Below, piece by piece: positions 22,837-30,903 of a stretch of 32,583 bases of DNA. Each line of letters opens with the position of its first letter. Positions within the stretch are counted from its first letter, which is position 1. The position numbers and the translations under genes are program-made. Under the pieces are notes generated by a model. The model saw nothing but the letters and a program-made list of their open reading frames with translations, did no database searches and was not told where the DNA came from. The stretch is from positions 1 through 32,583 of the forward strand of contig JAFRSO010000088.1 of the NCBI GenBank assembly GCA_017427545.1, written 5' to 3'. Source of the DNA: Selenomonadaceae bacterium. GTDB lineage: Bacteria; Bacillota; Negativicutes; Selenomonadales; Selenomonadaceae.

Positions 22837-23379
22837 GTGAAATTACTGAAGAAAATTTTTATAGCCGTTTTGATGAGTGCGACGATTTTTATTGGCGGCG
22901 AGGCTGAAGCTGTCGATTATTACAGCGCGATTTATCAGACGGTCAATCGCTACAACGGCAATGAGGTTGAGTGCGATTGGATAACGCGCGCGATTTTATA
23001 TGCGTCGAGTGAATATCAAGTTGATCCGATTTTGATTACGTCGATTATGGAGGCGGAAAGCGAATTTAATTTCCACGCGATAAGTCCGGTCGGGGCAATA
23101 GGTTTAATGCAGCTCATGCCGTCGACTGCGGCGGGATTGGGCGTTAATCCTCATAACCCGCTTGAAAATATTATCGGCGGCACGATTTACATCAAAAATC
23201 AACTCGGACGTTTTCAAGATTGGGGCGTTTATTCTGTGACGGACGCGGTTGCGGCGTACAATGCCGGCCCCGGTGCTGTCGAAAAACATGGCGGCGTTCC
23301 GAATTACTCCGAAACCGTTCATTACGTCATCAAGGTTGCGAACAATTACAAAAATCTTTTGAACTTGATCCAATCGTAG
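22837..23379 (+). CDS. Lytic transglycosylase (SLT domain)
   Basis: These enzymes cut the glycan chain of peptidoglycan and leave 1,6-anhydro ends. The 180-residue protein has a signal peptide (about 1-25, ending GGEAEA) and a compact SLT domain: ILITSIMEAESEFN with catalytic Glu74, SPVGAIGLMQLMPSTA, NPLENIIGGTIYIKNQL, and VAAYNAGPGAVEKHGGVPNY. The GTG at 22837 is preceded by GCAGGAGGTT with correct spacing. The gene is followed 19 bases later by mrdA, so a hydrolase and a synthase of the same wall are co-expressed. Confidence 0.93.
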   Translation: MKLLKKIFIAVLMSATIFIGGEAEAVDYYSAIYQTVNRYNGNEVECDWITRAILYASSEYQVDPILITSIMEAESEFNFHAISPVGAIGLMQLMPSTAAGLGVNPHNPLENIIGGTIYIKNQLGRFQDWGVYSVTDAVAAYNAGPGAVEKHGGVPNYSETVHYVIKVANNYKNLLNLIQS

Positions 23380-23398
23380 CTTAAGGAGGACTTTTGGC

Positions 23399-25204
23399 GT
23401 GATTGACAACTCCAACAATGGCGAAGAATATATCGGGCGACTTAAACCGCTGGCGATTGCGTTCATTATGGTTATTGCGATTTTAATTGCGCGAGTCGGC
23501 TATCTGCAAATTTACGACGGTGAATATTATGCCGGTCTTGCTGACGGCAACCGAATCCGAATTATTCCGTCAATGGCTCCGCGCGGAACTTTTTACGACA
23601 GAAACGGTCAACTCCTCGTGAGCAATCGTCCCGGCTTCAGCGTATCACTTCTGCCTTTAACCGAACCGATTAAACCCGAAGTCGTCGACCGCATATCAAA
23701 ACTTTTGAACGTTCCCAAGGAGGAAATTGAGCAGAAAATTTCTGTGCATTCCGGCTTCGACCCGATAAGAATTCGCCCCGACGTCACGCAAGATATCGTT
23801 ACGATTATCGAGGAGCAAAAAGATTTATATCCCGGCGTTGTCATTGAAGTTCAGCCGATTAGAAATTACGCGCTCAAACAGGAGGGTGCTCACACTTTCG
23901 GCTACGTCAGTGAAATTTCCGACGCTGAACTTGAGACTAAAAAGGAAGAGGGCTACAAGTCCGGCGACATAATCGGCAAGTTTGGTTTGGAGCGCGTCTA
24001 TGATAAAGAAATTCGCGGCGTTAATGGCGGTGAGCAAGTTGAAGTTGACGTGTCGGGGACGCCCGTGCAAATTCTCGGCAAGAAGGAACCTACGCCCGGC
24101 TACGATTTGATTTTGACGATTGACAGGGATTTACAGGTTGCGGCGGAAAAAGCTGTTGATGATATGCTCGCGCAGTTAAGTTGTCACGCGGCGGCGGCAG
24201 TCGTTTTGAATCCGCAGACAGGCGAAGTCCTCGCGTTGGTAAGTCGACCGGCCTTCGACCCGAATCTTTTTGCACACGGCATTTCCACGAAGGATTGGAA
24301 TGCGATTAACAACAACCCTTACCACCCGATGGACAACAAAGCTATAACCGGCGAATATCCGCCCGGCTCGACGTTCAAAATTGTCACGGGCACGGCGGCT
24401 CTTGCGGCAGGTAAAGTTGCTCCCGATGAAATGATTTTCGACAGCGGCACGCACTGGCTCGTTCCAAAAGGTAATGCGGGCGGTGAAGCTCTCGGCTGGT
24501 TGAATTTTCATGACGCGCTAAGTCACTCCGATAACGTTTACTTTTACGAGATGGGCAACCGCTTAGGCGTCGACACGCTGGAATATTACGCCAAAATGTT
24601 CGGACTCGGCTCCGTCACGGGAATTGATTTGCCTTATGAATCGCCCGGGCTGGCCGATTGGAAGGAATATAAGCGCGAAGTTTACGAAGACGATTTTTAT
24701 TTGTCGGAAGTTATGGACGCGGCTATCGGTCAAGGCTTCAACCTCGTTACGCCCTTGCAAGCGGCAATGGTTATGGGTGAGATTGCGGCGAATGGTAAAA
24801 GATTTAAGCCGCACCTCGTCAGACAAATCATCACGCAAGATAAAGAAGTCATCAAAGATTTTCAGCCCGAACTTTTGAGCGAATTGCAGGTTGAGCCGTG
24901 GATTATCGAACTGGTTCAATCCGGCTTGCATGATGTTACGGTCAACGGCACTGCTGCGCGGAATTTTGCAGGCTTCCCATATGACATTGCGGGCAAAACC
25001 GGTACTGCTGAAAATTCGCAAGGCACTGATCACGGATGGTTTGTCGGCTACGGACCGTTCAACAATCCTACAATCAGCGTCGCGGTTATCGTCGAGCAAG
25101 GCGGCTTCGGCGCAAGTTCAGCTGTTCCGATTGGTCGTCAAATTATGGAGGCGGCTTTTAATCTTATGGTTCAGCGCGGCGAAATGGCACCTCCCGCAAA
25201 ATAA
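23399..25204 (+). CDS. mrdA: Penicillin-binding protein 2, elongation transpeptidase
   Basis: PBP2 cross-links peptidoglycan in the elongation (rod) complex with RodA and MreC. The 601-residue protein has one N-terminal membrane helix (about 18-38), the pedestal domain with PSMAPRGTFYDRNGQLL and the transpeptidase domain with the three active-site motifs: Ser324-x-x-Lys (PPGSTFK), Ser377-Asp-Asn, and Lys533-Thr-Gly (GKTGTAEN). The GTG at 23399 is eight bases after AAGGAGGA. The gene ends at 25204, one base short of where the opposing restriction gene would end if its frame were restored. RodA, usually adjacent, is absent. Confidence 0.93.
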   Translation: MIDNSNNGEEYIGRLKPLAIAFIMVIAILIARVGYLQIYDGEYYAGLADGNRIRIIPSMAPRGTFYDRNGQLLVSNRPGFSVSLLPLTEPIKPEVVDRISKLLNVPKEEIEQKISVHSGFDPIRIRPDVTQDIVTIIEEQKDLYPGVVIEVQPIRNYALKQEGAHTFGYVSEISDAELETKKEEGYKSGDIIGKFGLERVYDKEIRGVNGGEQVEVDVSGTPVQILGKKEPTPGYDLILTIDRDLQVAAEKAVDDMLAQLSCHAAAAVVLNPQTGEVLALVSRPAFDPNLFAHGISTKDWNAINNNPYHPMDNKAITGEYPPGSTFKIVTGTAALAAGKVAPDEMIFDSGTHWLVPKGNAGGEALGWLNFHDALSHSDNVYFYEMGNRLGVDTLEYYAKMFGLGSVTGIDLPYESPGLADWKEYKREVYEDDFYLSEVMDAAIGQGFNLVTPLQAAMVMGEIAANGKRFKPHLVRQIITQDKEVIKDFQPELLSELQVEPWIIELVQSGLHDVTVNGTAARNFAGFPYDIAGKTGTAENSQGTDHGWFVGYGPFNNPTISVAVIVEQGGFGASSAVPIGRQIMEAAFNLMVQRGEMAPPAK

Positions 25205-27235
25205 TTTACTTGAATCGTATCTGCAAGTTAAGATCAATGAATTTTGCCCCCCCGCGTAAATTTTCCCGAAATTATGACGATTCGGACTCGGCGTTTCAAG
25301 TTTCGTGTTGTTGAGCAGGTATGTTTCAAAGTCATCATAATTTTGCAGAGGATACAATACGATTTCGGCTTTGCGATCGACGACGATACAACCGCCCTCC
25401 GCCTCATTGCGACCGCTCCAATTTTCGGCAGGTCTCAATCCCAACGCAACTGCTCGCAAAAATTTTTTGATGTTGATTCGGTAAAAATTTTCTGCGCGGA
25501 CATTGAGCGGATTGCGTTCCTCCAAAACTGTAGCCAACTCCGCGCAACCGCTGATTCGTTCTACGTAAAAAATTTTCATCATCTCGCCCAAAATCCTGTC
25601 CATATTCGAATCAATCAAGCTCAAATTGGCGGCAAATGTTTGATTGACGACCGAATCAAATTCAAGCCGCTCAATCAATTTCAGGCGGTCAATAATTTTC
25701 GTGCGCGTTTCGATTGAATTAATTTTTTCGGTAAGCGCATCGTCCACGCCAAAAACTTTGAACTTGAAATTGGTTGCCTTTGAAGCGTTGAGCAACGTCG
25801 GCTTGCTGCCCAAATAAGATTTAATCGAATAGCCGCGGATAAAATCTTCGCCGGTAAATTTGTCGTAAATCGTCAACTTAATATCGGCTTTTTTGTTCGC
25901 GGGAGATTTAATCGTCTTCAGGCCAAGCGTGTCAATAATTTTTTTCGCGTCGTCAATGTTAAATGCTCTGTCGTTGCCGCAAAGTATGCCGCTCAAAATT
26001 TTTTCCGCCATGACCGCAAAATCATCTGCGGGAATTTTTTTTATGCGGTCGCCGTTCCAATACAGCGTAACGAAATCTTTTTGCCTATGCATTTCCAATA
26101 GAAAGCCCGTAAAATCTGTGTAATGAATTTTTATGACGGGCAATCGATAATTTCTTCCGTTGACTTCGGAATTAATCGCGCCGTCCGCCATAAGACGCAG
26201 CAACACATAAAGTTCGCTCCATTCGCCTCTGTTATATGCCATAGGTTCAAGCACGCTCCTTATTTCTTGAGCAATCGCCGCCACGACATCAATCGAAACC
26301 GTATTGCCGAATTGTTTGTAAAGTTGAGTGTCGGGCAGAATTAATTTGAAATCGTCGGGGAAACCTTGAAGTCTCGCCCATTCACGCGGCGTGAGTTTGC
26401 GAATATTTTCGGCGTTGATTGAGCCGTGAATTTTCGTCGTCGGAACGGTTGAATGTTCGCGTGCGTCAACGATTAAATTTCTTTCACGCCCCATGCCTCC
26501 GCAAACCAGAGCATTTGCCACGCCGTCCAAATTTTTTATCTCGTAGCCGAAACCGTTGCCGGCCGCCTCATGACGCCGCCTGTGTTCGCGCAAAGTCGCA
26601 AGATAAACGTCACTCAAATAATATTTCGAGGGAATCGGCGCGTATTCGAGAATGTCGGAGATTGAAAATTTTTCATCAGTCGGCGCGGGGAAAGTGAAAT
26701 TGTCGGCGGCAATATCCTTTCGGAAACAGACAATATAAATCCGTTCGCGATTTTGAGGCAAGCCGAAGTTGCGACTGTTGAGAACTTTGTAGAAAATTTT
26801 GTAGCCGATTTGCTCAAAAGCATTGCAGATAATTTTAAACGTGCGGCCGCGGTCGTGATTGACGAGGCCTTTGACGTTCTCGCAGAAAATAATTTTCGGC
26901 TTATGATAATCGCAAATTCTCACCACGTCCAAAAAAAGTGTTCCGCGACAAGTCCCGTGATAATCGTCGTCGAAGCCGCCGCGTTTACCCGCCACAGAAA
27001 ATGCTTGACATGGAAAACCTGCCAGGCAAATATCGAACGGCGGAATATCTTCGGCGGGAATTTTTGTAATGTCACCTTCAATCGGCGGGCTGTTCGGAAA
27101 ATTTTCTGCGTAAGTTTTTCGGGCGCATTTTTCAATTTCGCTGACAAAAACCGTTTCGGCGTCGGCTCCGAAAATATTTTCAAAGGCAAGCCGAATCCCG
27201 CCAATGCCCGCGAATAAATCAATCATCTTGTACAT
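25118..27235 (-). CDS. C5-cytosine methyltransferase fused to HpaII-type restriction endonuclease, frameshifted near the end
   Basis: Residues 1-330 form a Dcm-type methylase: FAGIGGIRLAF, the catalytic Pro75-Cys76 in GFPCQAFS, ENVKGL, NFGLPQNRERIY, a target region, and LQGFPDDFK to QFGNTVS. From Met332 (MAYNRGEWSELYVLLRLMADG in outline) it resembles HpaII-type endonucleases to the end. The parts are joined in one frame, although AAGGAGCG stands 11 bases before Met332 and may allow separate translation. ATG 27235 follows GGAGGCG and overlaps vsr by 13 bases. As read, the last residues run antisense into mrdA. One extra G in the 7-G run (25247-25253) would restore an end of KFIDLNLQIRFK with a stop at 25206, as in the family. 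So the endonuclease end is frameshifted, by slippage or sequence error. HpaII targets CCGG; specificity here is inferred. Confidence 0.85.
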   Translation of the reverse strand: MYKMIDLFAGIGGIRLAFENIFGADAETVFVSEIEKCARKTYAENFPNSPPIEGDITKIPAEDIPPFDICLAGFPCQAFSVAGKRGGFDDDYHGTCRGTLFLDVVRICDYHKPKIIFCENVKGLVNHDRGRTFKIICNAFEQIGYKIFYKVLNSRNFGLPQNRERIYIVCFRKDIAADNFTFPAPTDEKFSISDILEYAPIPSKYYLSDVYLATLREHRRRHEAAGNGFGYEIKNLDGVANALVCGGMGRERNLIVDAREHSTVPTTKIHGSINAENIRKLTPREWARLQGFPDDFKLILPDTQLYKQFGNTVSIDVVAAIAQEIRSVLEPMAYNRGEWSELYVLLRLMADGAINSEVNGRNYRLPVIKIHYTDFTGFLLEMHRQKDFVTLYWNGDRIKKIPADDFAVMAEKILSGILCGNDRAFNIDDAKKIIDTLGLKTIKSPANKKADIKLTIYDKFTGEDFIRGYSIKSYLGSKPTLLNASKATNFKFKVFGVDDALTEKINSIETRTKIIDRLKLIERLEFDSVVNQTFAANLSLIDSNMDRILGEMMKIFYVERISGCAELATVLEERNPLNVRAENFYRINIKKFLRAVALGLRPAENWSGRNEAEGGCIVVDRKAEIVLYPLQNYDDFETYLLNNTKLETPSPNRHNFGKIYAGGQNSLILTCRYDSSKLFCGRCHFAALNHKIKSRLHNLTTNRNS
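25247..25253. other. Run of seven C (G on the coding strand) at the frameshift point
   Basis: This is a pure 7-base homopolymer within the endonuclease part. Seven bases give a protein with an alien 43-residue tail; eight would give the family-like C-terminus and a stop at 25206. Such runs change length by replication slippage. Confidence 0.85.
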
Positions 27236-27663
27236 TTGACCGCCTCCGATTTTTTTTGAGCGACGGTCTCCGCAATGATTCGGACGCACTCGTCGACGTT
27301 ATTTTTGATTTGCCGTCCGAAGAATCTTAAAACCGTCCAACCTTCCGCCGCCAAATGTTCGTTGACTTCGCGATCACGAGCCATGTTGCGTTCGATTTTC
27401 GGTATCCAAAATTCCCGGTGACTTTTGAAATCATGTTTGCGATTTTCCCAATCGTAGCCGTGCCAAAATTCCGAATCGCAGAAGACAGCAATTTTCAAGC
27501 GCAGAAAAACAATGTCGGGGCAGCCGAAAATTGAGCGGACATTTTTTCTGTAGCGGAAGCCTGCGTGCCAAAGTGCCCGCCGCAATTTTAATTCAATCTG
27601 CGAATCTTTGTTGCGGACGTGTTGCATATTTTTTCGCCGTTGAGCGGGAGTAAGTCTGTCCAT
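27223..27663 (-). CDS. vsr: Vsr very short patch repair endonuclease
   Basis: Vsr nicks DNA 5' of T:G mismatches that arise when 5-methylcytosine deaminates at the methylase target. The 146-residue protein starts MDRLTPAQRRKNMQHVRNKDSQ-like (outline), then FGCPDIVF with catalytic Asp50, the zinc/active-site segment EFWHG with His68, and KIERNMARDREVNEHL followed by GWTVLRFFG. AAAGGAGG lies before ATG 27663, and the stop overlaps the methylase start by 13 bases, so the repair enzyme is made together with the methylase whose damage it repairs. It is the first gene of the restriction cassette. Confidence 0.94.
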   Translation of the reverse strand: MDRLTPAQRRKNMQHVRNKDSQIELKLRRALWHAGFRYRKNVRSIFGCPDIVFLRLKIAVFCDSEFWHGYDWENRKHDFKSHREFWIPKIERNMARDREVNEHLAAEGWTVLRFFGRQIKNNVDECVRIIAETVAQKKSEAVKCTR

Positions 27664-27700
27664 GAAATCAACCTCCTTTAGGTTTGGAATAAATTTTAGA

Positions 27701-27720
27701 AGCCGTCAAGGATGACGGCT
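27701..27720. repeat. Small perfect hairpin upstream of vsr
   Basis: AGCCGTCA and TGACGGCT (8 bases each) flank a 4-base loop. It lies in the vsr leader, about 40 bases before the start codon. It has no T run on the minus strand, so it is not an ordinary terminator; it may affect mRNA stability. Confidence 0.6.
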
Positions 27721-27737
27721 CCGCCCGCGCACTTTTT

Positions 27738-27806
27738 AATTAGGAATTAGGAGTTAGGAATTAATTACGTAGTCATTCCTCATTTCAAATTCCACATTCC
27801 TAATTG
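27738..27806. repeat. Heptad-repeat element H9 (two opposed arms)
   Basis: Left arm (27738-27765) AATTAGG / AGTTAGG units; right arm (27775-27806) ATTCCTC / ATTCCTA units. The arms are partly complementary. It lies in the 340-base gap between vsr and ccmE. Confidence 0.82.
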
Positions 27807-27838
27807 AATAAGCCCCTGCGAGGCGCACTTTCTTTTTG

Positions 27839-27872
27839 CTACTTTTTCTTTGGGTGCGCAAAGAAAAAGTAG
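27839..27872. repeat. Perfect 13-bp hairpin
   Basis: The arms 27839-27851 and 27860-27872 pair perfectly over 13 bases around an 8-base loop containing GTGCGC; GCGCAC just to the left (27823-27828) could pair with that loop instead, so two alternative folds exist. Similar CTTT-rich hairpins recur between genes in many bacterial genomes. It lies in the non-coding gap between vsr and ccmE and is not a clear terminator for any gene. Confidence 0.65.
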
Positions 27873-27881
27873 ATCAACAAT

Positions 27882-27945
27882 AAAAAAAAGAGATTACCCG
27901 TCACGGTTGAGAATCAACTTATTCAACTCTCCTTCAGCCATTATA
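27882..27945 (-). promoter_or_regulatory. Extended -10 promoter followed by a short structured RNA ending in eight T
   Basis: On the minus strand TGGTATAAT (TATAAT at 27940-27945) is an extended -10 site without a good -35. About 50 bases later there is a run of eight T (27882-27889). The stretch between can close AAGGAGA with TCTCTTT and holds a smaller stem. It could be a small RNA or a leader with a terminator in front of the vsr-methylase cassette; vsr begins about 220 bases further on. Confidence 0.35.
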
Positions 27946-28040
27946 CCAGCGTGTAAAAAAATTTTCCGGCGTGATATCGGGCGGCAAATTTTTACGGAAT
28001 CTTAGTTGCTCTCGCAACAGCACGGGAAAATTCGCAATGA

Positions 28041-28046
28041 TATAAT
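28041..28046 (+). promoter_or_regulatory. Extended -10 promoter of the ccmE-ccmF-nrfHA cluster
   Basis: TGATATAAT with TATAAT at 28041-28046 lies 32 bases before the ccmE GTG. There is no convincing -35, so an activator may be needed; no recognisable FNR or NarL site was found. Confidence 0.5.
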
Positions 28047-28077
28047 CAACAAAATTTATCGGAGGAGGCGGCGACTT

Positions 28078-28452
28078 GTGAGGAAAGTTTTTTTAATCGT
28101 CCTGCTTGTAGGCTTCGTTGCATACGCGGGATTGAATCTTGCCGAAAGCGTCACGCCATATGTCAGCATTGCCGAGGCGCGTGCGACTTCAAACGGCGTG
28201 CAAGTCAAAGGTCTGCTCGATAAAAATTTTACCCCCGTGCAGAGCGGCGACAAATTTAATTTCAGCCTTCAAGATGAGACTTCGGGTGAGACGATGCGCG
28301 TCATTTTCGACGGAATCAAGCCCGATCAATTCGACGAGGCCTATCACATTGTCGCTGTCGGCAAGTACGATGCGGCGGACGAAACTTTTCACGCGAAGAA
28401 ACTTTTAATCAAATGTCCGTCGAAGTACGAGGGTCAGAAACCCCAAGCTTGA
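28078..28452 (+). CDS. ccmE: Cytochrome c maturation heme chaperone CcmE, cysteine type
   Basis: CcmE carries heme on the outer face of the membrane and hands it to CcmF for attachment to apocytochromes. The 124-residue protein has an N-terminal membrane anchor (about 5-22) and an OB-fold (VQVKGLLDKNF, FNFSLQDETSGETMRVIFDGIKPDQF in outline, HIVAVGKYD). The heme-binding end reads LLIKCPSKYEG: Cys113-x3-Tyr117 in place of the usual His-x3-Tyr, which is the variant known from Desulfovibrio and archaea. The GTG at 28078 is eight bases after GGAGGAGG; in-frame starts upstream overlap the promoter. It is followed after 11 bases by ccmF. Confidence 0.87.
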   Translation: MRKVFLIVLLVGFVAYAGLNLAESVTPYVSIAEARATSNGVQVKGLLDKNFTPVQSGDKFNFSLQDETSGETMRVIFDGIKPDQFDEAYHIVAVGKYDAADETFHAKKLLIKCPSKYEGQKPQA

Positions 28453-28463
28453 TTTAAGGGGGA

Positions 28464-30434
28464 ATGTTATTGGCGGGGAATTTACTTTTGGGCGGCGGCT
28501 TGACGACTGCATTGGCGGCAATGGCAATTTGTTTCGCACAAAAAATCCCGTCAGCGCGACCGGTAAAAATTTGCGCGGCAGTTTCGGCAATTTTTATCAC
28601 GGCGGCAAGCTTGCTCCTATGGATTTTGATCTTTGAAAACGATTTCAGCGTTGAATACGTCGCGGCTTATTCTTCAACGACGCTCCCGACGATTTATAAA
28701 GTCTCGGCATTTTGGGCGGGACAGCAAGGTTCGTTTCTATTATGGCTGCTGATTCACGCGATAATTGGCGCGGTGTTGACGTTCAGGCGGACTCAAGCGG
28801 CGGCGTTGGGAATATATTTCCTGGTGCAAAGCATTTTAGTTTTACTCGTGCTGGCGAAGACACCTTTTGCCGAACACCCCGCGCAAGTTCTCGAAGGCGT
28901 CGGACTAAATCCGCTGTTGCAAGATTTTTGGATGGCGATTCACCCGCCGATAATCTTCGTCGGCTACGCACTGTTAGCGGTACCGTTCGCGTTGAGTTTG
29001 GGAAGTCTTTTAACGGAGGCGGCGTCACAGCGTTGGCTTGAAGAGGCTCGCAAGTGGACGCTCGCGGCATGGGCATTTCTCGGCGCGGGAATATTCATCG
29101 GCGGCTATTGGGCTTACAAAGTTTTAGGCTGGGGCGGATATTGGGGCTGGGATCCCGTAGAAAATTCTTCGCTCGTACCGTGGATTTTGGCGGCAGTCCT
29201 CCTGCACTTGATAAACCTTGCACGAAAAAAATCCGCTGTCCTGGCTCAAGCACACGTGGCGGCAACGTTCACATATTCGCTGGTAATTTACGGAACATTT
29301 TTAACGCGTTCGGGAATTTTGGGAGACTTCTCGGTTCACTCGTTTGCCGGCTCAAATATCGGAATGGCAATCGCCCTGGCAAATGCACTCGTCCTAATCG
29401 GCGGACTTGCAATAATTTTCGTCAAGGCAAAAGAATTTCCGCAAGGCGAACTGTACAAATCCTACGGCGAGGCGTCGTTCATAATCCTGTTGAGTTGTCT
29501 GCTGTTAATATTTATCGCGACGATAGTTTGGATTGGAATGTCAATGCCGCTGTTGACTCAACTTGTCGGAGAGGCGGCAGCAGTCGATTCGGATTTTTAC
29601 GTCAAAAGCATTTCACCTATCGCGCTGACTTTGGCGGCGTTGATGATTTACACGTTCGTAAAATTCGGGCGGATGTTAAGCTTGGGCGGAAAAGTTGCAC
29701 ACGTCGGATTTTTGGCAATGTTGGCGGCGATTGTAATTTCCGCGCAGGGCGAAACTGTTACCCAAGAACTTCAGCCGCGAGCAAAAGTTTTAATCGCGGG
29801 GCATGAAGTCATTTACGAGGGACAAGTTTTTCAGGAAGAAGAGCGACAAAAATTTTACGTCTACACGGTCGACGGGGAAGTTGTGAGGGCTTTAACGAAA
29901 CTGCACGGCAACGGCACTGATGCGGCGCGTGAACCGGCTATCATGAAAAATTTTTCCGGCGACGTGTACATTGCTCCTCATGCCCCGACAATCGAAAACG
30001 TTCAAGAATTGATGTTGACCAAAGGGCTTTTCGCAATGGACGGCGAGTTGGGATATATCTTCGATGACGCGCACATTGATTACGACGATAACAATCAGCC
30101 GATTCAAGCTACGGCGGCAATCACGATAACTGACGGCGAAGTTGAGGAAGTGATTCACCCGCTGATAACCGTAACTGCTGACGGCGGCTCGTCACAAGCT
30201 CTGGAAGTTTTCAACGGCAAGCGTCGTGTTCGATTGACGGGCATATCGGGCGACTTGAATAAAGCTCGGCTTGAAATTTTGCCGACGCTGGAAAAACTTT
30301 CCTCAATGCCGATAACCGTCACAGTCAGCACGAAACCTTTCATCTGGCTGTTATGGTTGAGCGTCACGATAATTTGTTTAGGAACTTTATTGGCGATAAA
30401 AAAATTTGGAAGGAGGAGGGAAAATGTGTCTTAA
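28464..30434 (+). CDS. ccmF: Cytochrome c heme lyase subunit CcmF
   Basis: CcmF takes heme from CcmE and attaches it to CxxCH motifs. The 656-residue protein has about fourteen membrane helices, the tryptophan-rich heme motif GWGGYWGWDPVENSSLVPW, flanking histidines in MAIHPPIIFVGYA and AQAHVAATFTYSL, and a large periplasmic domain (about 430-625) before a last helix. The ATG at 28464 is very close to the AAGGGGG site; a TTG at 28470 (MAGNLLLGG) would have better spacing and may be the true start. The stop overlaps nrfH by 11 bases. No CcmH, CcmI or CcmABCD is in the window. Confidence 0.93.
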   Translation: MLLAGNLLLGGGLTTALAAMAICFAQKIPSARPVKICAAVSAIFITAASLLLWILIFENDFSVEYVAAYSSTTLPTIYKVSAFWAGQQGSFLLWLLIHAIIGAVLTFRRTQAAALGIYFLVQSILVLLVLAKTPFAEHPAQVLEGVGLNPLLQDFWMAIHPPIIFVGYALLAVPFALSLGSLLTEAASQRWLEEARKWTLAAWAFLGAGIFIGGYWAYKVLGWGGYWGWDPVENSSLVPWILAAVLLHLINLARKKSAVLAQAHVAATFTYSLVIYGTFLTRSGILGDFSVHSFAGSNIGMAIALANALVLIGGLAIIFVKAKEFPQGELYKSYGEASFIILLSCLLLIFIATIVWIGMSMPLLTQLVGEAAAVDSDFYVKSISPIALTLAALMIYTFVKFGRMLSLGGKVAHVGFLAMLAAIVISAQGETVTQELQPRAKVLIAGHEVIYEGQVFQEEERQKFYVYTVDGEVVRALTKLHGNGTDAAREPAIMKNFSGDVYIAPHAPTIENVQELMLTKGLFAMDGELGYIFDDAHIDYDDNNQPIQATAAITITDGEVEEVIHPLITVTADGGSSQALEVFNGKRRVRLTGISGDLNKARLEILPTLEKLSSMPITVTVSTKPFIWLLWLSVTIICLGTLLAIKKFGRRRENVS

Positions 30435-30903
30435 AAATTTGTTTGAAAAGCACACGCTGAAATGTTTGGCGGGCGGATTTATTCTAGGCGTCGCGGCAGT
30501 CGGAGCGGTGAGTTTCGCACTTCACGCGTCAGGCACACCGACATTTTGCGGGCAGTGTCATTCGATGAAACATGAGGCGGCGACGTTCGCGGTATCAAGT
30601 CACAGGAATCAAGATTGCGTCGAATGTCACTTGCCGCACGATAACACCGCGCATTATCTGTTTGAAAAAGGTCGCACGGGTATGGTTGATATGTATCATG
30701 AAATGATGCGCGATTATCCCGAACGAATCAAGCTTGACGCCGACGCCCGCAAAATGGTCGCTGAAAATTGCGTGCGTTGTCATAGCGCGACAATGTCTTA
30801 CGTTGAGACTGCGCCCGAAGGTACACAAGACGATTGCTTGAAGTGTCACAGCAAAATTGCGCACGGCTCGAATCACTTGGAAGGGGGTATAAAAGTTGAG
30901 TAA
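30424..30903 (+). CDS. nrfH: Cytochrome c nitrite reductase small subunit NrfH
   Basis: NrfH anchors NrfA to the membrane and passes electrons from menaquinol. The 159-residue protein has one N-terminal membrane helix (about 14-34) and four heme sites: CGQCH (followed by Ser-Met, the CxxCH-x-M arrangement of NrfH heme 1), CVECH, CVRCH and CLKCH. GGAGGAGGG lies just before ATG 30424, inside the end of ccmF, and its own end overlaps nrfA, so ccmF, nrfH and nrfA are translated as a coupled set. Confidence 0.95.
   Translation: MCLKNLFEKHTLKCLAGGFILGVAAVGAVSFALHASGTPTFCGQCHSMKHEAATFAVSSHRNQDCVECHLPHDNTAHYLFEKGRTGMVDMYHEMMRDYPERIKLDADARKMVAENCVRCHSATMSYVETAPEGTQDDCLKCHSKIAHGSNHLEGGIKVE

Noticed and set aside
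28006..28077. Longer ccmE starting at 28006
   Set aside because: The extension overlaps the TATAAT at 28041 and has no ribosome site, while GTG 28078 follows GGAGGAGG.
29054..29806. 250-codon plus-strand frame inside ccmF
   Set aside because: It overlaps the conserved WWD motif region of ccmF in another frame and has no recognisable features.
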